Shown: positions 50,463-59,522 of the stretch, in pieces
How positions within the stretch are numbered: position 1 is the first letter of the stretch
How the letters are laid out: every line of letters begins with the position of its first letter
NCBI GenBank assembly: GCA_029781135.1
Contig: JAKOXH010000035.1
Span: 62,001 to 126,000 of the forward strand
From: Planctomycetota bacterium
GTDB lineage: Bacteria > Planctomycetota > Planctomycetia > Pirellulales > Lacipirellulaceae
Direction of reading: 5' to 3'
Length of the DNA: 64,000 nucleotides
Notes under the pieces: generated by a model
What the model saw: only the letters and a program-made list of their open reading frames with translations
The model's database searches: none
What the model was told of the DNA's origin: nothing
Position numbers and translations under genes: made by a program

Positions 50463-50550
50463 GAAGACAAGGAGACAAGGAGAGGGGGAGACAAGAGACG
50501 CGGCTGGAACACGAGTCTCCTTGTCTCCCCCTCTCCCCCTCTCCTTGTCT
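50463..50550. repeat. GACAAGGAGA inverted repeat between DUF58 and BatA-like genes
   Basis: GAAGACAAGGAGACAAGGAG arm (50464-50490) faces TCTCCTTGTCTCCCCCTCTC arm (50515-50550). Confidence 0.7.
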
Positions 50551-50596
50551 AAAGCACTCGTGGTTGTGGCGAGTTAAGTGGACGGATTGAAGAACG

Positions 50597-52852
50597 ATGG
50601 GCTTCGTAACTCCAGCTTTGCTCGGCGGTGCGGCGCTCGTGGCGCTGCCGATCGTGCTGCATTTGATCATGCGGCGGGAGTCGAAGCTGCTCAAGTTCCC
50701 GGCCTTGCGGTTCGTGCAGCAGCGGCGGCTTGTGAATCAGCACCGCTTGCGCTTGCGGCAACTGCTGCTGTTGGCGCTGCGATGTGCCATTATCGCGCTC
50801 TTGGCATTCGCGCTCGCGCGGCCCACGCTACGCGGATCGGGCAACGCGGGTAAGGAAGGTGCCGCAGTGGCGACGGCGCTCGTATTCGATAATTCGCTGC
50901 GGATGCAATACGAGCAAGAAAGCCAGACCTGCTGGCAGAAAGCCAAGGGGCTGGCGACGTGGCTCGTGCGCCAGTTGCCGCCAGAAAGCCCGGTGACGGT
51001 GGTTGATCGGGCCGGTCGGCAACGCGGGCAGGATCTTAATCGAGATGCGGTCGAGATGCGAATTGAACGACTGGAACTCAGCGCCACAGTGCGGCCGATG
51101 GAGGACGCATTGCGCGACGCCGTGCGTTGGCTGGGCACCAAAAAGGACTTTCGCGGCGAAGTCTACGTGTTTACGGACCTCGCTGCCGAGGCATGGCCGG
51201 AAGCAAGCGCCGCGGCGTTTGCGAAATCGCTCGACGCGATTCCAGGGGCCAATGTCTACCTGATTGATGTCGGTGTTCTCGAACCGCACGAGCGCGGTCT
51301 GGGGCAGTTGAAATTGTCGGGCGAGCGTGTGGCTACGAGCGGAGCGCTGCAACTTCGTACGGAATTACATTCGTCGGTGGCGGCGACAAAAGATCCCGAA
51401 ACGACGGTGGAATTGTATTTGAATGACCGGGCCAATCGCCCCGAGAAACGCGGGCAGGAAGTTGTAGCCAGTGCGGCGGCGGCAACGCCGATTGAGTTTT
51501 CATTATCAGGACTTGAGCCGGGGACGCATCAAGGATTCGTGCGCATTGTCGGCGGCGATCCGCTGCCGTGCGATGATGTGCGATACTTCACCGTCGATGT
51601 ACGGCCGCCGCATAAGGTTCTGCTGCTGGGCGAAAAACTTGACGACACATTGTTCTTGCGCGAAGCATTGGCGCCGAGCGCGCCGGCGGGGGCGGCGAAA
51701 TCGGATTTCGCTTGCGACGTGCGACCATACGGCGACGTAGGTAATATTCGGTTGGCCGATTACGCGGCCGTGTTCTTGGTCAATCCGCCGCCGCTACCCA
51801 ACACGGCCTGGGATCAAGTGACGGATTTCGTGGAAGCGGGCGGGGGCGTTGGCATCTCGTTGGGACGCAATGCGCGGCGCGACGAAATGAGCACCGGCGA
51901 AGCTCAGCGGCTGTTGCCGACGAAGTTGCGCTGGCAATCGCACGATACGACCTATTTGCGGCCGGTAGCGGTGGAACACCCAGCACTTCGCGAGTTGGCC
52001 GGCATTGGCGACAGCGCGCCGTGGTCGGAGTTCCCTGTGTACCGCTATTGGGAGCTTGAGCCGGGCTCGGTGCCGGCCGAAGTGGTAGCCACGTTTGCCA
52101 ACGGCAAACCGGCGATTGTGGAACGCAACATCGGCTCGGGCCGAGTGCTCATGATTACGACCTCGATTTCGGATTACGCATCTTCCGACGCGTGGAGTTT
52201 GCTGCCGACTGGCCCGGACCCCTGGCCGTTTATTGTGCTGGCGAATGGAATTGCTCGGTATCTGGCAGGTGTGAATCAGGCGCAGCTTAACTATCTTGCT
52301 GGTCAGACAGTCGTTTTGCCGTTAACACCTAGCGAGCAAGTGACAAGCTACGTGCTGCAAATGCCCGATGCCAGTGCTGTGCGACAGACGTTGGCAGCGG
52401 GGCAGCACGATCTTTCGATTGCGTCGACCGATGCCCTGGGTAACTACCGGGTGCGCGCCGGTGGTGAACAGGAGAAACTCGACCGCGGATTCAGCATTAA
52501 TTTGTCGCCCGATGTCACGCGACTGGACCGGGTGAATGGGAAAGACCTCGCGAAAACGCTGGGGGCCGAGCGAACCCGGGTGGCACGCACGCGCGATGAA
52601 ATTGAAGTGCGAGTCGGCGCGGGCCGAGTGGGTTACGAATTGTTTCCGGCACTTATTTTGGCCGTGGCGCTCGTGATGGCGGCCGAACAGTTGTTGGCGA
52701 ATCGGTTTTATGATGCGGCCGAACCTTCGGGCGCAACTCGTTCCCACGCTCTGCGTGGGAACGGAGTGTTTCGACGCTCTGCGTCGAGTGTCACCGGAAG
52801 TAAGGTGGGCAATGCCCACCCTACGCCCGAGGAAGCGCCGGCATCGAGTTAA
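50597..52852 (+). CDS. BatA-like membrane protein with degenerate vWA site
   Basis: A 751-residue protein. The BatA N-terminal domain is two hydrophobic helices around LHLIMRRESKLLKFPALRFV and LLLLALRCAIIALLAFALAR. The vWA-like domain begins ALVFDNSLRMQYEQESQTCW: the usual DxSxS has become DNSLR, so metal binding is doubtful. A middle glutamine-amidotransferase-like part follows (LLGEKLDDTLFLREALAPSA), and a last helix (ELFPALILAVALVMAAEQL). The C-terminal 39 residues, after the helix, are encoded largely by three palindromes (52743-52820) and are probably repeat-derived tail. Third gene of the MoxR set. Confidence 0.85.
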   Translation: MGFVTPALLGGAALVALPIVLHLIMRRESKLLKFPALRFVQQRRLVNQHRLRLRQLLLLALRCAIIALLAFALARPTLRGSGNAGKEGAAVATALVFDNSLRMQYEQESQTCWQKAKGLATWLVRQLPPESPVTVVDRAGRQRGQDLNRDAVEMRIERLELSATVRPMEDALRDAVRWLGTKKDFRGEVYVFTDLAAEAWPEASAAAFAKSLDAIPGANVYLIDVGVLEPHERGLGQLKLSGERVATSGALQLRTELHSSVAATKDPETTVELYLNDRANRPEKRGQEVVASAAAATPIEFSLSGLEPGTHQGFVRIVGGDPLPCDDVRYFTVDVRPPHKVLLLGEKLDDTLFLREALAPSAPAGAAKSDFACDVRPYGDVGNIRLADYAAVFLVNPPPLPNTAWDQVTDFVEAGGGVGISLGRNARRDEMSTGEAQRLLPTKLRWQSHDTTYLRPVAVEHPALRELAGIGDSAPWSEFPVYRYWELEPGSVPAEVVATFANGKPAIVERNIGSGRVLMITTSISDYASSDAWSLLPTGPDPWPFIVLANGIARYLAGVNQAQLNYLAGQTVVLPLTPSEQVTSYVLQMPDASAVRQTLAAGQHDLSIASTDALGNYRVRAGGEQEKLDRGFSINLSPDVTRLDRVNGKDLAKTLGAERTRVARTRDEIEVRVGAGRVGYELFPALILAVALVMAAEQLLANRFYDAAEPSGATRSHALRGNGVFRRSASSVTGSKVGNAHPTPEEAPASS
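52741..52825. repeat. Three palindromes encoding the BatA-like C-terminal tail
   Basis: CCCACGC-TCT-GCGTGGG (52743-52759), TCGACGC-TCT-GCGTCGA (52771-52787) and GGTGGGC-AAT-GCCCACC (52804-52820). The first two share the TCT loop with different stems. Confidence 0.75.
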
Positions 52853-52934
52853 TGCAATGATGGCCGCGGAGCGGCGGGGAATTGTGTTCCCACGCGGAGC
52901 GTGCGAACAAGGGTGTGTTGATGACTAAGCAGCA

Positions 52935-55352
52935 ATGAACTTCGAAGTGCGATTCCAACCTGTGGTGAGCTGGCCCGTCGTTCTGGCGGCCACGGCTGTT
53001 TTGTTGGGGTTGCTCCTCGTGCGGCCACGGCATGTGCGGCTGCTCACGCGGCAATGGGCGACGCTGATTGGCATGCGACTCATCGTTGTGCTGCTACTGC
53101 TCTTCGCGCTCTTACGGCCGTCGTTCGTCTACACCAAGGTGGAACCGGTGCAGGCATCGCTGGTGCTGCTCGTCGATGGGTCGCGCAGTATGCAGGTGGC
53201 GGATTCGCTCGGCGACAAACCCCGTTGGGATGCCATGAAGCTGCTGCTCGATGCCGCGGCCAAAGACCTCGCCAAGCTCGGCGAGAAGTGGAACATCACC
53301 GCCTACGAATTCGCTAGCGAGACGAAGAAGCTGGAAGTACAAGATGGCCGCTTATCGTTATCGGCCGCGCCGGACGGCGAGGAATCAGCAATCGGGGCGG
53401 CTATTGGCGATGCGCTCGATCGCGAAGCGAACAAACGCGTGTTGGCAACTTTGCTACTGAGTGATGGTGCTCAGCGCGCCGTGCCGCCGCGCGATGCGCC
53501 GGCCCAACTGGCGGCCCGGCGGCTCGCGGCCGACAACATTCCGCTTTACACGTTCACGTTCGGCAAATCGGGCAGCCGTGAGCGGGCCGACCTCAGCATC
53601 AATGACCTCGTCACGAATGAAACGATCTTCGCGGAAGCGCCGACGGAAGTGCGGGCCCGCCTTTCGGCCGAGGGCTATGCGAACCAGCGTGTGAAAGTGC
53701 AATTATTGTGGGAAAGCACCAGTGGCATGGAGGCGGTCGACACGGTACAGGTGGATACGGGAGTCGAAGGTGGATCGACACCCGTTCTGCTCCGCTACAC
53801 GCCCAAGAAGCCGGGAGAGTATAAGGTGACGGTGCGTGTCGAGCCGCGCGAAGGTGAACTCATCACGACGAATAATGAGGCGAGCACGTTCGTCACGGTG
53901 CGGCCGGGGGGAATCAACGTGTTGTATTTGGTTGGCGCGCAACGAGTGGGTGGCGGACCCGGCCCCGAGCAGCGCTTTGTGCGGGCGTCGCTGGCGCAAT
54001 CGCCGGATATTGTCGTCACGCGACGGCTAATCACTTATGAGTCGCTGGACGCGGATGTCACGGACCTAATTGGCAAGTCGAAAGCAGCGACTGGCGCGGA
54101 TTTGAATACACACACGACTGGGGCGGTTGGCGGTGCCGCTGCAACTGGTGTGCCGCAGTTGGCCATTGCCTCGCCAGACGTTGTCATTCTGGATAGCGTC
54201 GACGTCAAAGGCCTCAACGCGGCCAGTTGGCAAGCGATTGCCGAACGCGTGAAGAAGGGCATGGGGCTCATTATGGTAGGCGGCTATCACAGTTTTGGCC
54301 CCGGCGGTTTTCGTGACTCGCCGCTGGCCGATCTGCTGCCCGTCGATCTTGGTCCGGCACAACGGCAAGAACTGGGAGATAAGCCTCGGCAGGATGTACA
54401 GGTTCCTGGTCCGCTGAAGATGCGGCCGACCGTGCCGATTGGTGTGCAGCATCCGGTGATGAATATTGAGGGGAAAGGGGACGGGGGACAGGGGACAGGG
54501 GACAAAGCAAGAAGCAACTCAGCTTCGGAAGGTCAAAGTCTATGGCCGCAACTACCGGCATTGGACGGCGCCAATCGGATTGAGCGTAATGAACTCAAGC
54601 CGAATGCGTTGACGATTGCTGAAGCGGATGATGCGCAGAAGCATCCGCTGCTCGTCGCAGGGCAAGCGGGCGAGGGGCGGGTGCTCGCGTTTGCAGGCGA
54701 TTCGACTTGGCGGTGGGTGATGGGCGGGTTCGGCGAAGCGCATCGGCGGTTCTGGCGGCAGTGTGTGTTGTGGCTGGCCAAGAAGGATGAGCAGACAGCG
54801 GGGCGCGTATGGATCAAGCTCGCCAGTCGACGTGCGATGCGCGGCTCACGTGTTGAATTCGAGGTCGGTGCCGATACGCCGCAAGGCGAACCCGTGCGGA
54901 ACGCCCAATTCGATGTGACGGTGCAGACGCCGGAAGGTAAGAGCGAAGCATTGCGGCCGACAAAAACGAACGATGGCTGGGCGGCGACGTTCCGCGGTAC
55001 GTCGAAGCCGGGCGACTATCGCATTGTGGTGAAAGCCAAGGACGGCGGCACCGATTTAGGCACGGCCGAAGCGCGCTTTCTGGTGCCGAATCAGGATTTG
55101 GAGCTCGATCGCCCAGCCGCCGAACCGACGCTGATGGCCCAACTTGCCGACATGACCAAACCCGCCGGCGGCGCGGCCCTTGCGGCCGAGGAATTGCCGG
55201 ACCTCTTGAAACGCCTTGCCGCGAAGCCACCTGAACTTAAGGAAGAGGTTGTGGCCAAAGTTACCTACTGGGATACCTGGCCATTTTTCTTAATCTTCGT
55301 CGGCCTGCTGGGCGGTGAGTGGTATTTACGCAAGCGGTGGGGATTGGTGTGA
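52935..55352 (+). CDS. vWA / glutamine-amidotransferase-like membrane protein
   Basis: An 805-residue protein: two N-terminal membrane helices (VLAATAVLLGLLLVRP; MRLIVVLLLLFALLRP), a vWA domain with an intact DxSxS (LVLLVDGSRSMQVADSLGDK), a beta-sandwich segment (EVRARLSAEGYANQRVKVQL), a GATase1-like domain (GINVLYLVGAQRVGGGPGPE; GLIMVGGYHSFGPGGFRDSP), a Trp-rich segment with GEGRVLAFAGDSTWRW, and a final helix. It is the usual terminal member of the planctomycete MoxR set. The EGKGDGGQGTGDKARSN stretch is a GGGGACA tandem repeat (54473-54512) inserted in frame. Confidence 0.88.
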   Translation: MNFEVRFQPVVSWPVVLAATAVLLGLLLVRPRHVRLLTRQWATLIGMRLIVVLLLLFALLRPSFVYTKVEPVQASLVLLVDGSRSMQVADSLGDKPRWDAMKLLLDAAAKDLAKLGEKWNITAYEFASETKKLEVQDGRLSLSAAPDGEESAIGAAIGDALDREANKRVLATLLLSDGAQRAVPPRDAPAQLAARRLAADNIPLYTFTFGKSGSRERADLSINDLVTNETIFAEAPTEVRARLSAEGYANQRVKVQLLWESTSGMEAVDTVQVDTGVEGGSTPVLLRYTPKKPGEYKVTVRVEPREGELITTNNEASTFVTVRPGGINVLYLVGAQRVGGGPGPEQRFVRASLAQSPDIVVTRRLITYESLDADVTDLIGKSKAATGADLNTHTTGAVGGAAATGVPQLAIASPDVVILDSVDVKGLNAASWQAIAERVKKGMGLIMVGGYHSFGPGGFRDSPLADLLPVDLGPAQRQELGDKPRQDVQVPGPLKMRPTVPIGVQHPVMNIEGKGDGGQGTGDKARSNSASEGQSLWPQLPALDGANRIERNELKPNALTIAEADDAQKHPLLVAGQAGEGRVLAFAGDSTWRWVMGGFGEAHRRFWRQCVLWLAKKDEQTAGRVWIKLASRRAMRGSRVEFEVGADTPQGEPVRNAQFDVTVQTPEGKSEALRPTKTNDGWAATFRGTSKPGDYRIVVKAKDGGTDLGTAEARFLVPNQDLELDRPAAEPTLMAQLADMTKPAGGAALAAEELPDLLKRLAAKPPELKEEVVAKVTYWDTWPFFLIFVGLLGGEWYLRKRWGLV
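54473..54512. repeat. GGGGACA tandem repeat inside the vWA gene
   Basis: Runs of GGGGACAGGGGACA encode GDGGQGTGDK. The same unit occurs in intergenic DNA at 23203-23235. Confidence 0.65.
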
Positions 55353-55386
55353 TCAAGGAGCCAGTATTTCGAGGTCGCGACAGCAT

Positions 55387-55448
55387 GTAGGGTGGGCACC
55401 GCCCACCATGTCTTTTTCGGAATTCTGGTGGGCAGTGCCCACCCTACC
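55387..55448. repeat. GTGGGC/GCCCAC inverted hairpin pair
   Basis: GGGTGGGCACCGCCCACC and GGTGGGCAGTGCCCACCC, each with an outer GTAGG/CCTAC, with 25 bp between. Between the vWA and methyltransferase genes, which converge. Confidence 0.75.
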
Positions 55449-55460
55449 GGACCTGGACGG

Positions 55461-56222
55461 CTATGACTTAGAAGCACACCACGTCCAATGGCGATCGGAC
55501 GTCATGCGAACGGAGTTGGCCGGGACGCCGAAGCTGGTGACGAGTTCGGCCATTTCTTTGACGGCGAGCGCCGCGTGGAGCGATTCGGTATAGAGCCGGC
55601 GTTGGTACGGCGTGCAGCCGGCGGCGTAGGTGTCGACCAGGTGTTGTAGTTCGGCTTCGCTGTTGGGGCGGGCCAGGTCGCGGTGGAAGAGGAGGCCGCC
55701 GGGCCGAGTGACGCGGATGGCTTCAGCGATCACGGTTCGCGGCTTGGGAATGTGGTGAAGGATGCTGTTGCTGACGACGGCGTCGAAGGTAGCGTCGGCG
55801 AAACCCGCTCCGCTGCGCAAAGCCTCCGCGTCGCGGCTAATCGCGGTTTCGCGCAAGCATTTTGCATCGGCGAGAACAGGGGTGATGCGGTCGGCGAGGC
55901 CGGCGGCGGCGATGTTTTGGCGGGCGAGGACCAGCATGTTCTCGGCGGCATCGACGGCGGTGATGTGAACGTGCGGAGCGCGGCGGGCAAGTTCGATGGG
56001 AATTTGAGCGGTGCCGGCGCCGAGGTCGAGAATGGTGAACGACGGCAGACCAGAATCGTCCGGTCGCTGCAGCGACCTCGCCGGATCCTGTTGGTGTGTC
56101 TTGAAAACTGCAAGGAAATCGGTGACGAACACCGCGTTCACCGCGGAGTGATCCATCGCATCATACTCGTGCGCGTCCTCTGCGGTGTCCATCACTTCGG
56201 GTTCGAGGATGCGAAGGAGCAT
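55461..56222 (-). CDS. Class I SAM-dependent methyltransferase
   Basis: A 253-residue methyltransferase. Motif I FTILDLGAGTAQIPIELARR binds SAM; VHITAVDAAENMLVLARQN is the acidic loop; ATFDAVVSNSILHHIPKPRT and VTRPGGLLFHRDL follow (motifs IV-VI). The layout fits UbiE/CoQ5-like small-molecule methyltransferases, but the substrate is unknown. The C-terminal WTWCASKS is unusual. No operon partner on the same strand. Confidence 0.88.
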   Translation of the reverse strand: MLLRILEPEVMDTAEDAHEYDAMDHSAVNAVFVTDFLAVFKTHQQDPARSLQRPDDSGLPSFTILDLGAGTAQIPIELARRAPHVHITAVDAAENMLVLARQNIAAAGLADRITPVLADAKCLRETAISRDAEALRSGAGFADATFDAVVSNSILHHIPKPRTVIAEAIRVTRPGGLLFHRDLARPNSEAELQHLVDTYAAGCTPYQRRLYTESLHAALAVKEMAELVTSFGVPANSVRMTSDRHWTWCASKS

Positions 56223-56390
56223 GTTTTTTTCACCACAGAGACACAGAGTACACGGAGGAAGAGATTTCAGATTGATGATTTAAGATTTACGATTGGGAAG
56301 ATCAGAGATTCATTTCAACTCTTCAATCGCCAATCATCCAATCGTAAATCATAAATCGATCCTCGGTGAATTCTGCGTCTTCAGTAAGTC
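56223..56390. repeat. Repeat-rich gap before the methyltransferase start
   Basis: ACAGAGACACAGAG at 56235-56248 and inverted segments around GATTTAAGATTTACGATTGG (56276-56295) and CCAATCGTAAATCATAAATC (56338-56357). Other planctomycete-style repeats, no gene. Confidence 0.5.
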
Positions 56391-57383
56391 TTATGGTTTG
56401 ATAACAATCTTCCCCGCGAGGGCCCCCGATTTACCGACGGTGCTTTCTTCTTGCAGGCGGTGGGCGGCGGCGGCCTGGTCGAGCGGCATCGTGCGGTCGA
56501 TGCGCGGTTTCAATTGGCCTGCGGCGAGCCAGCGGTTGATGTCGGCGGCGGCGGCTTGCTGTTCTTCCGGCGTGGCGTTGAACATCGCGAAGCCGTAGAG
56601 CTGGCAGCCCTTCACATAGAACGGGCCGACAGGGAACGTCGGGCGGGCATCGCGGCCGGCCATGAGGATGAAGCGACCACGCGGCGCGAGCAGCGGTACG
56701 GCGACTTCGAAGTTCGGGTCGCGCAACGTTTCCCACCACACGTTGACGCCCTCGGGTGCGAGCTGCTTGATGCGTGCCGGCACGTCCTCGGTCTTGTAGT
56801 TGACAACAGCATCGGCCCCAAGGTCGCGGCATTGTTTTGCCTTCTCGTCGCTGCCGGCCGTGGTGATGACGCGCGCGCCGAGCGCCTTCGACATTTGCAC
56901 GACCATCGAGCCGACGCCACCGGTGCCGCCGTTGACGAACAGCGTTTCGCCGGCTTTGAGCTTGGCATCGCGCACGAGGCCGAGGTGAGCGGTGATGCCG
57001 ACGAGCGAGCACGCGGCGGCCGCTTCGTCGGTCACGCCATTGGGCGTTGGATAGAGCCAACATTCATCGACCGCCGCAAATTCGGCAAACGTGCCCTGTC
57101 GGCCCAGCAGACCTTGGTTGCTGCCCCACACGCGGTTCCCGACTTTGAACTGCTTGGCCTTCGGGCCGATCTTCTCGACAACACCGGCGAGGTCGCAACC
57201 CACAACGAACGGCAGCGGGATGTTCATTTGGATGACGCCGCCGCGGATGTACGTATCGACCGGGTTGAGGGCGGCGGCCTTCACGCGCACGAGCACCTGG
57301 CTGCCGGTGGGCTCGGGCGTGGGCAAATCGCCGACAATGATGTTTTCTGGTGGGCCGGGGGTTGTGATGTAGGCCGCTTTCAT
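56391..57383 (-). CDS. NADPH:quinone oxidoreductase (MDR family)
   Basis: A 330-residue zinc-free medium-chain dehydrogenase. KAAYITTPGPPENIIVGDLP starts it; the catalytic domain has RVKAAALNPVDTYIRGGVIQ and VGCDLAGVVEKIGPKAKQFK; the Rossmann fold is GETLFVNGGTGGVGSMVVQM. There are no zinc-ligand cysteines, as in QorA. It reduces quinones by one electron or acts on enones. The ATG 57383 is natural; in-frame sequence upstream is encoded by repeat DNA. Confidence 0.9.
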   Translation of the reverse strand: MKAAYITTPGPPENIIVGDLPTPEPTGSQVLVRVKAAALNPVDTYIRGGVIQMNIPLPFVVGCDLAGVVEKIGPKAKQFKVGNRVWGSNQGLLGRQGTFAEFAAVDECWLYPTPNGVTDEAAAACSLVGITAHLGLVRDAKLKAGETLFVNGGTGGVGSMVVQMSKALGARVITTAGSDEKAKQCRDLGADAVVNYKTEDVPARIKQLAPEGVNVWWETLRDPNFEVAVPLLAPRGRFILMAGRDARPTFPVGPFYVKGCQLYGFAMFNATPEEQQAAAADINRWLAAGQLKPRIDRTMPLDQAAAAHRLQEESTVGKSGALAGKIVIKP

Positions 57384-57425
57384 GGTGGGAGGTCCCGTGG
57401 TTAATTGTCTTTGGTCGAGTGTTTG

Positions 57426-57655
57426 TGAAGACAAGGAGACAAGGAGAGGGGGAGACAAGGAGACTCGTGTTCCAACCTATACGTCTCGCGGTCTGGGTTA
57501 AAACGTTTTCGTTTAACCCGGAGCCACCGGCGACGGCGGGGCGTGAAAATTGGTCCGTCGCCGTTGGCTCCGGGTTAAGCAATGCCGTCGCACCCGCTCA
57601 GCACAATCTCCATGTCTCCTTGTCTCCTTGTCTCCCCCTCTCCTTGTCTTGATTC
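57426..57655. repeat. Element nested inside another: CCCGGAG pair within a GACAAGGAGA pair
   Basis: Outer arms GACAAGGAGACAAGGAGA (57431-57465) and TCTCCTTGTC tandem (57612-57650); inner arms TTTAACCCGGAGCCACCGGC (57512-57531) and GCCGTTGGCTCCGGGTTAA (57560-57578). Inner flanks match 27051-27185. Confidence 0.75.
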
Positions 57656-57720
57656 AGATCGAGCGTTTGCCCATGCGTCCTGCAATGGAGTGGGAGCGAC
57701 GCTCCGCTTATAATACCCAG

Positions 57721-59280
57721 ATGCCCCCGTCGCGAACCACCACCGGTGTTTTTCTCGTCATTTTATTGGCGGTGATTGGGTACATTCTCGTGGTACTGCC
57801 GCCGCGGCTGGTCGAGCAGTATTACCATGCCCATCAAATCAGCCCGTGGATCGCGTATGTATACGCGGCGATCGTGGCATTCGGCAGCTTGCTGCTCAGC
57901 GGACTGGTGATCTCGATTCTGGTGAACGTGTGGCGGAACACGCGGCAGAAATCAGCCGAGCGCGAGCGGCGAAATTTGAGCCCGAGCGAGATGTCGGGCC
58001 GCGATCAAGAGCGCGAGTTCGCCGACAATCTGGCGGCGAGTCGCGAGTACGCCGGTGCCGACCGCGTGACACCGGAGCTAAAGGCCGAGATCGCCAAGGC
58101 GGTTGCCGAGTTGGAAGCGAAGCGCGACGCCCAGCGGCTTGAGATCGTGGCGTTCGGCACGATTTCGAGCGGCAAGTCGTCGCTGCTCAACGCGCTGGCG
58201 GGTCGAACCGTGTTTCAAACGAATGTGGTTGGCGGTACGACGACGACCCGCAGCGAAATCCCTTGGGTCGGTGCGAAGGCCGATCAGGTCGTGCTGGTCG
58301 ATACACCGGGGTTGGCGGAAGTGCGCGGTGAAGCACGAGCGGCGGAATCGGCCACCGCGGCGAAGAATGCCGACCTGGTGCTGTTCGTCGTCGACGGGCC
58401 ACTCAAGTCGTATGAATCCGAATTGCTCGAAGCACTTGCGGCGATGGAAAAGCGGATCGTCGTCTGCCTGAACAAGGAAGATTGGTACGATGCGCCGCAG
58501 CGCGACGAGTTGGTGAAGCAATTGTCGGAGCAAGTTACTCCAGCCGTGAAGGTGACGGACGTGGTGGCGGTACGGAGCCGGCCGACCAAGCGGCGTCGCG
58601 TGCATGTGCTCACCGATGGCAGCGAGCAAGAAGAGGAGGTGCCGGTCGAGCCCGATATCGGGCCGCTGGCGAAACAGATGATGTCGATCATCGAGCGCGA
58701 TGGCCGGCAGTTGCTACTCGGAAACCTATTGCTGCAATCGCGTGGTTTGGTCGATGAAGCGAAAGAGCGCGTCCTGGCCACGCTCGATGAGCGGGCCGAC
58801 GAAGTGATCGGCAAGTACATGTGGGCGGCGGGCGGGGCGGCGGCGATTAATCCGTTTCCGCTGTTGGATTTGGCGGGCGGCACGGCCATCACCATAAAGA
58901 TGGTGCTCGACTTGGCCCATGTTTATAGCCAGAAGATCGATGCCGATACGATCGTCACGCTGCTCGCGCAGCTTGGCAAAAACCTGGTGGCAATGGTCGG
59001 GGCCACGGCCGCGGCGCCGGCGTTAGGCGCGGCCATCGGTTCGCTGCTGAAGACCGTGCCCGGCATCGGCACGATTGCCGGTGGCGTGGTGCAAGGCTTG
59101 GTGCAGGCCCTCGTCACCCGTTGGATTGGCCGCGTGTTTTGCCAGTACTTCCGCAACGAGATGCAGCCGCCGCCCGGCGGGCTGGCGGAACTCGCGCGTC
59201 GCCAATGGGAAGAAGTCACGCGGCCAGAGCAGTTGAAGAAATTGATTCAGTTGGGAAGGGACAAATTGGCAAAGGGTTAA
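57721..59280 (+). CDS. Membrane-associated GTPase with DUF697 domain (first)
   Basis: A 519-residue protein: two N-terminal membrane helices (VFLVILLAVIGYILVVLP; WIAYVYAAIVAFGSLLLSGL), a coiled linker, then a GTPase domain: G1 IVAFGTISSGKSSLLNALAG, G2 TTTTRSEIPWVG, G3 VVLVDTPGLAEVRGEARAAE, G4 VCLNKEDWYD. The C-terminal region (VIGKYMWAAGGAAAINPFPL, DLAGGTAITIKMVLDLAHVY, GAAIGSLLKTVPGIGTIAGG) is DUF697-like with hydrophobic helices. The ATG at 57721 is chosen because upstream sequence is repeat DNA. Tandem with a related GTPase at 59523. Confidence 0.85.
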   Translation: MPPSRTTTGVFLVILLAVIGYILVVLPPRLVEQYYHAHQISPWIAYVYAAIVAFGSLLLSGLVISILVNVWRNTRQKSAERERRNLSPSEMSGRDQEREFADNLAASREYAGADRVTPELKAEIAKAVAELEAKRDAQRLEIVAFGTISSGKSSLLNALAGRTVFQTNVVGGTTTTRSEIPWVGAKADQVVLVDTPGLAEVRGEARAAESATAAKNADLVLFVVDGPLKSYESELLEALAAMEKRIVVCLNKEDWYDAPQRDELVKQLSEQVTPAVKVTDVVAVRSRPTKRRRVHVLTDGSEQEEEVPVEPDIGPLAKQMMSIIERDGRQLLLGNLLLQSRGLVDEAKERVLATLDERADEVIGKYMWAAGGAAAINPFPLLDLAGGTAITIKMVLDLAHVYSQKIDADTIVTLLAQLGKNLVAMVGATAAAPALGAAIGSLLKTVPGIGTIAGGVVQGLVQALVTRWIGRVFCQYFRNEMQPPPGGLAELARRQWEEVTRPEQLKKLIQLGRDKLAKG

Positions 59281-59282
59281 TT

Positions 59283-59465
59283 TGTCTCACGCCAAGGCGC
59301 AAAGGCGCTAAGACAAAGCAATCGAAGACATTAACCACTAAGGACACGAAGAGCACGAAGAACGAGTTGGAGAATTCGATTTCTTGACTTTCTGGTTATC
59401 GGATCTTTGGCTTGTTGTATTTGTTCGGTCTAGACTTTGCGTCTTTGCGCCTTCGCGTGAGACTC
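59283..59465. repeat. CTCACGCCAAGGCGCAAAGGCG inverted repeat between the two GTPases
   Basis: TCTCACGCCAAGGCGCAAAG (59283-59302) faces CTTTGCGCCTTCGCGTGAGA (59443-59462); same family as 25658-25829. An inner ACCACTAAGGACACGAAG run is at 59329-59346. Confidence 0.7.
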
Positions 59466-59522
59466 GTTAGTAATTTCGCATAAGCGCAAGGCAGTTAAGC
59501 TGGTTGGTCAGCCGTTTATTGA

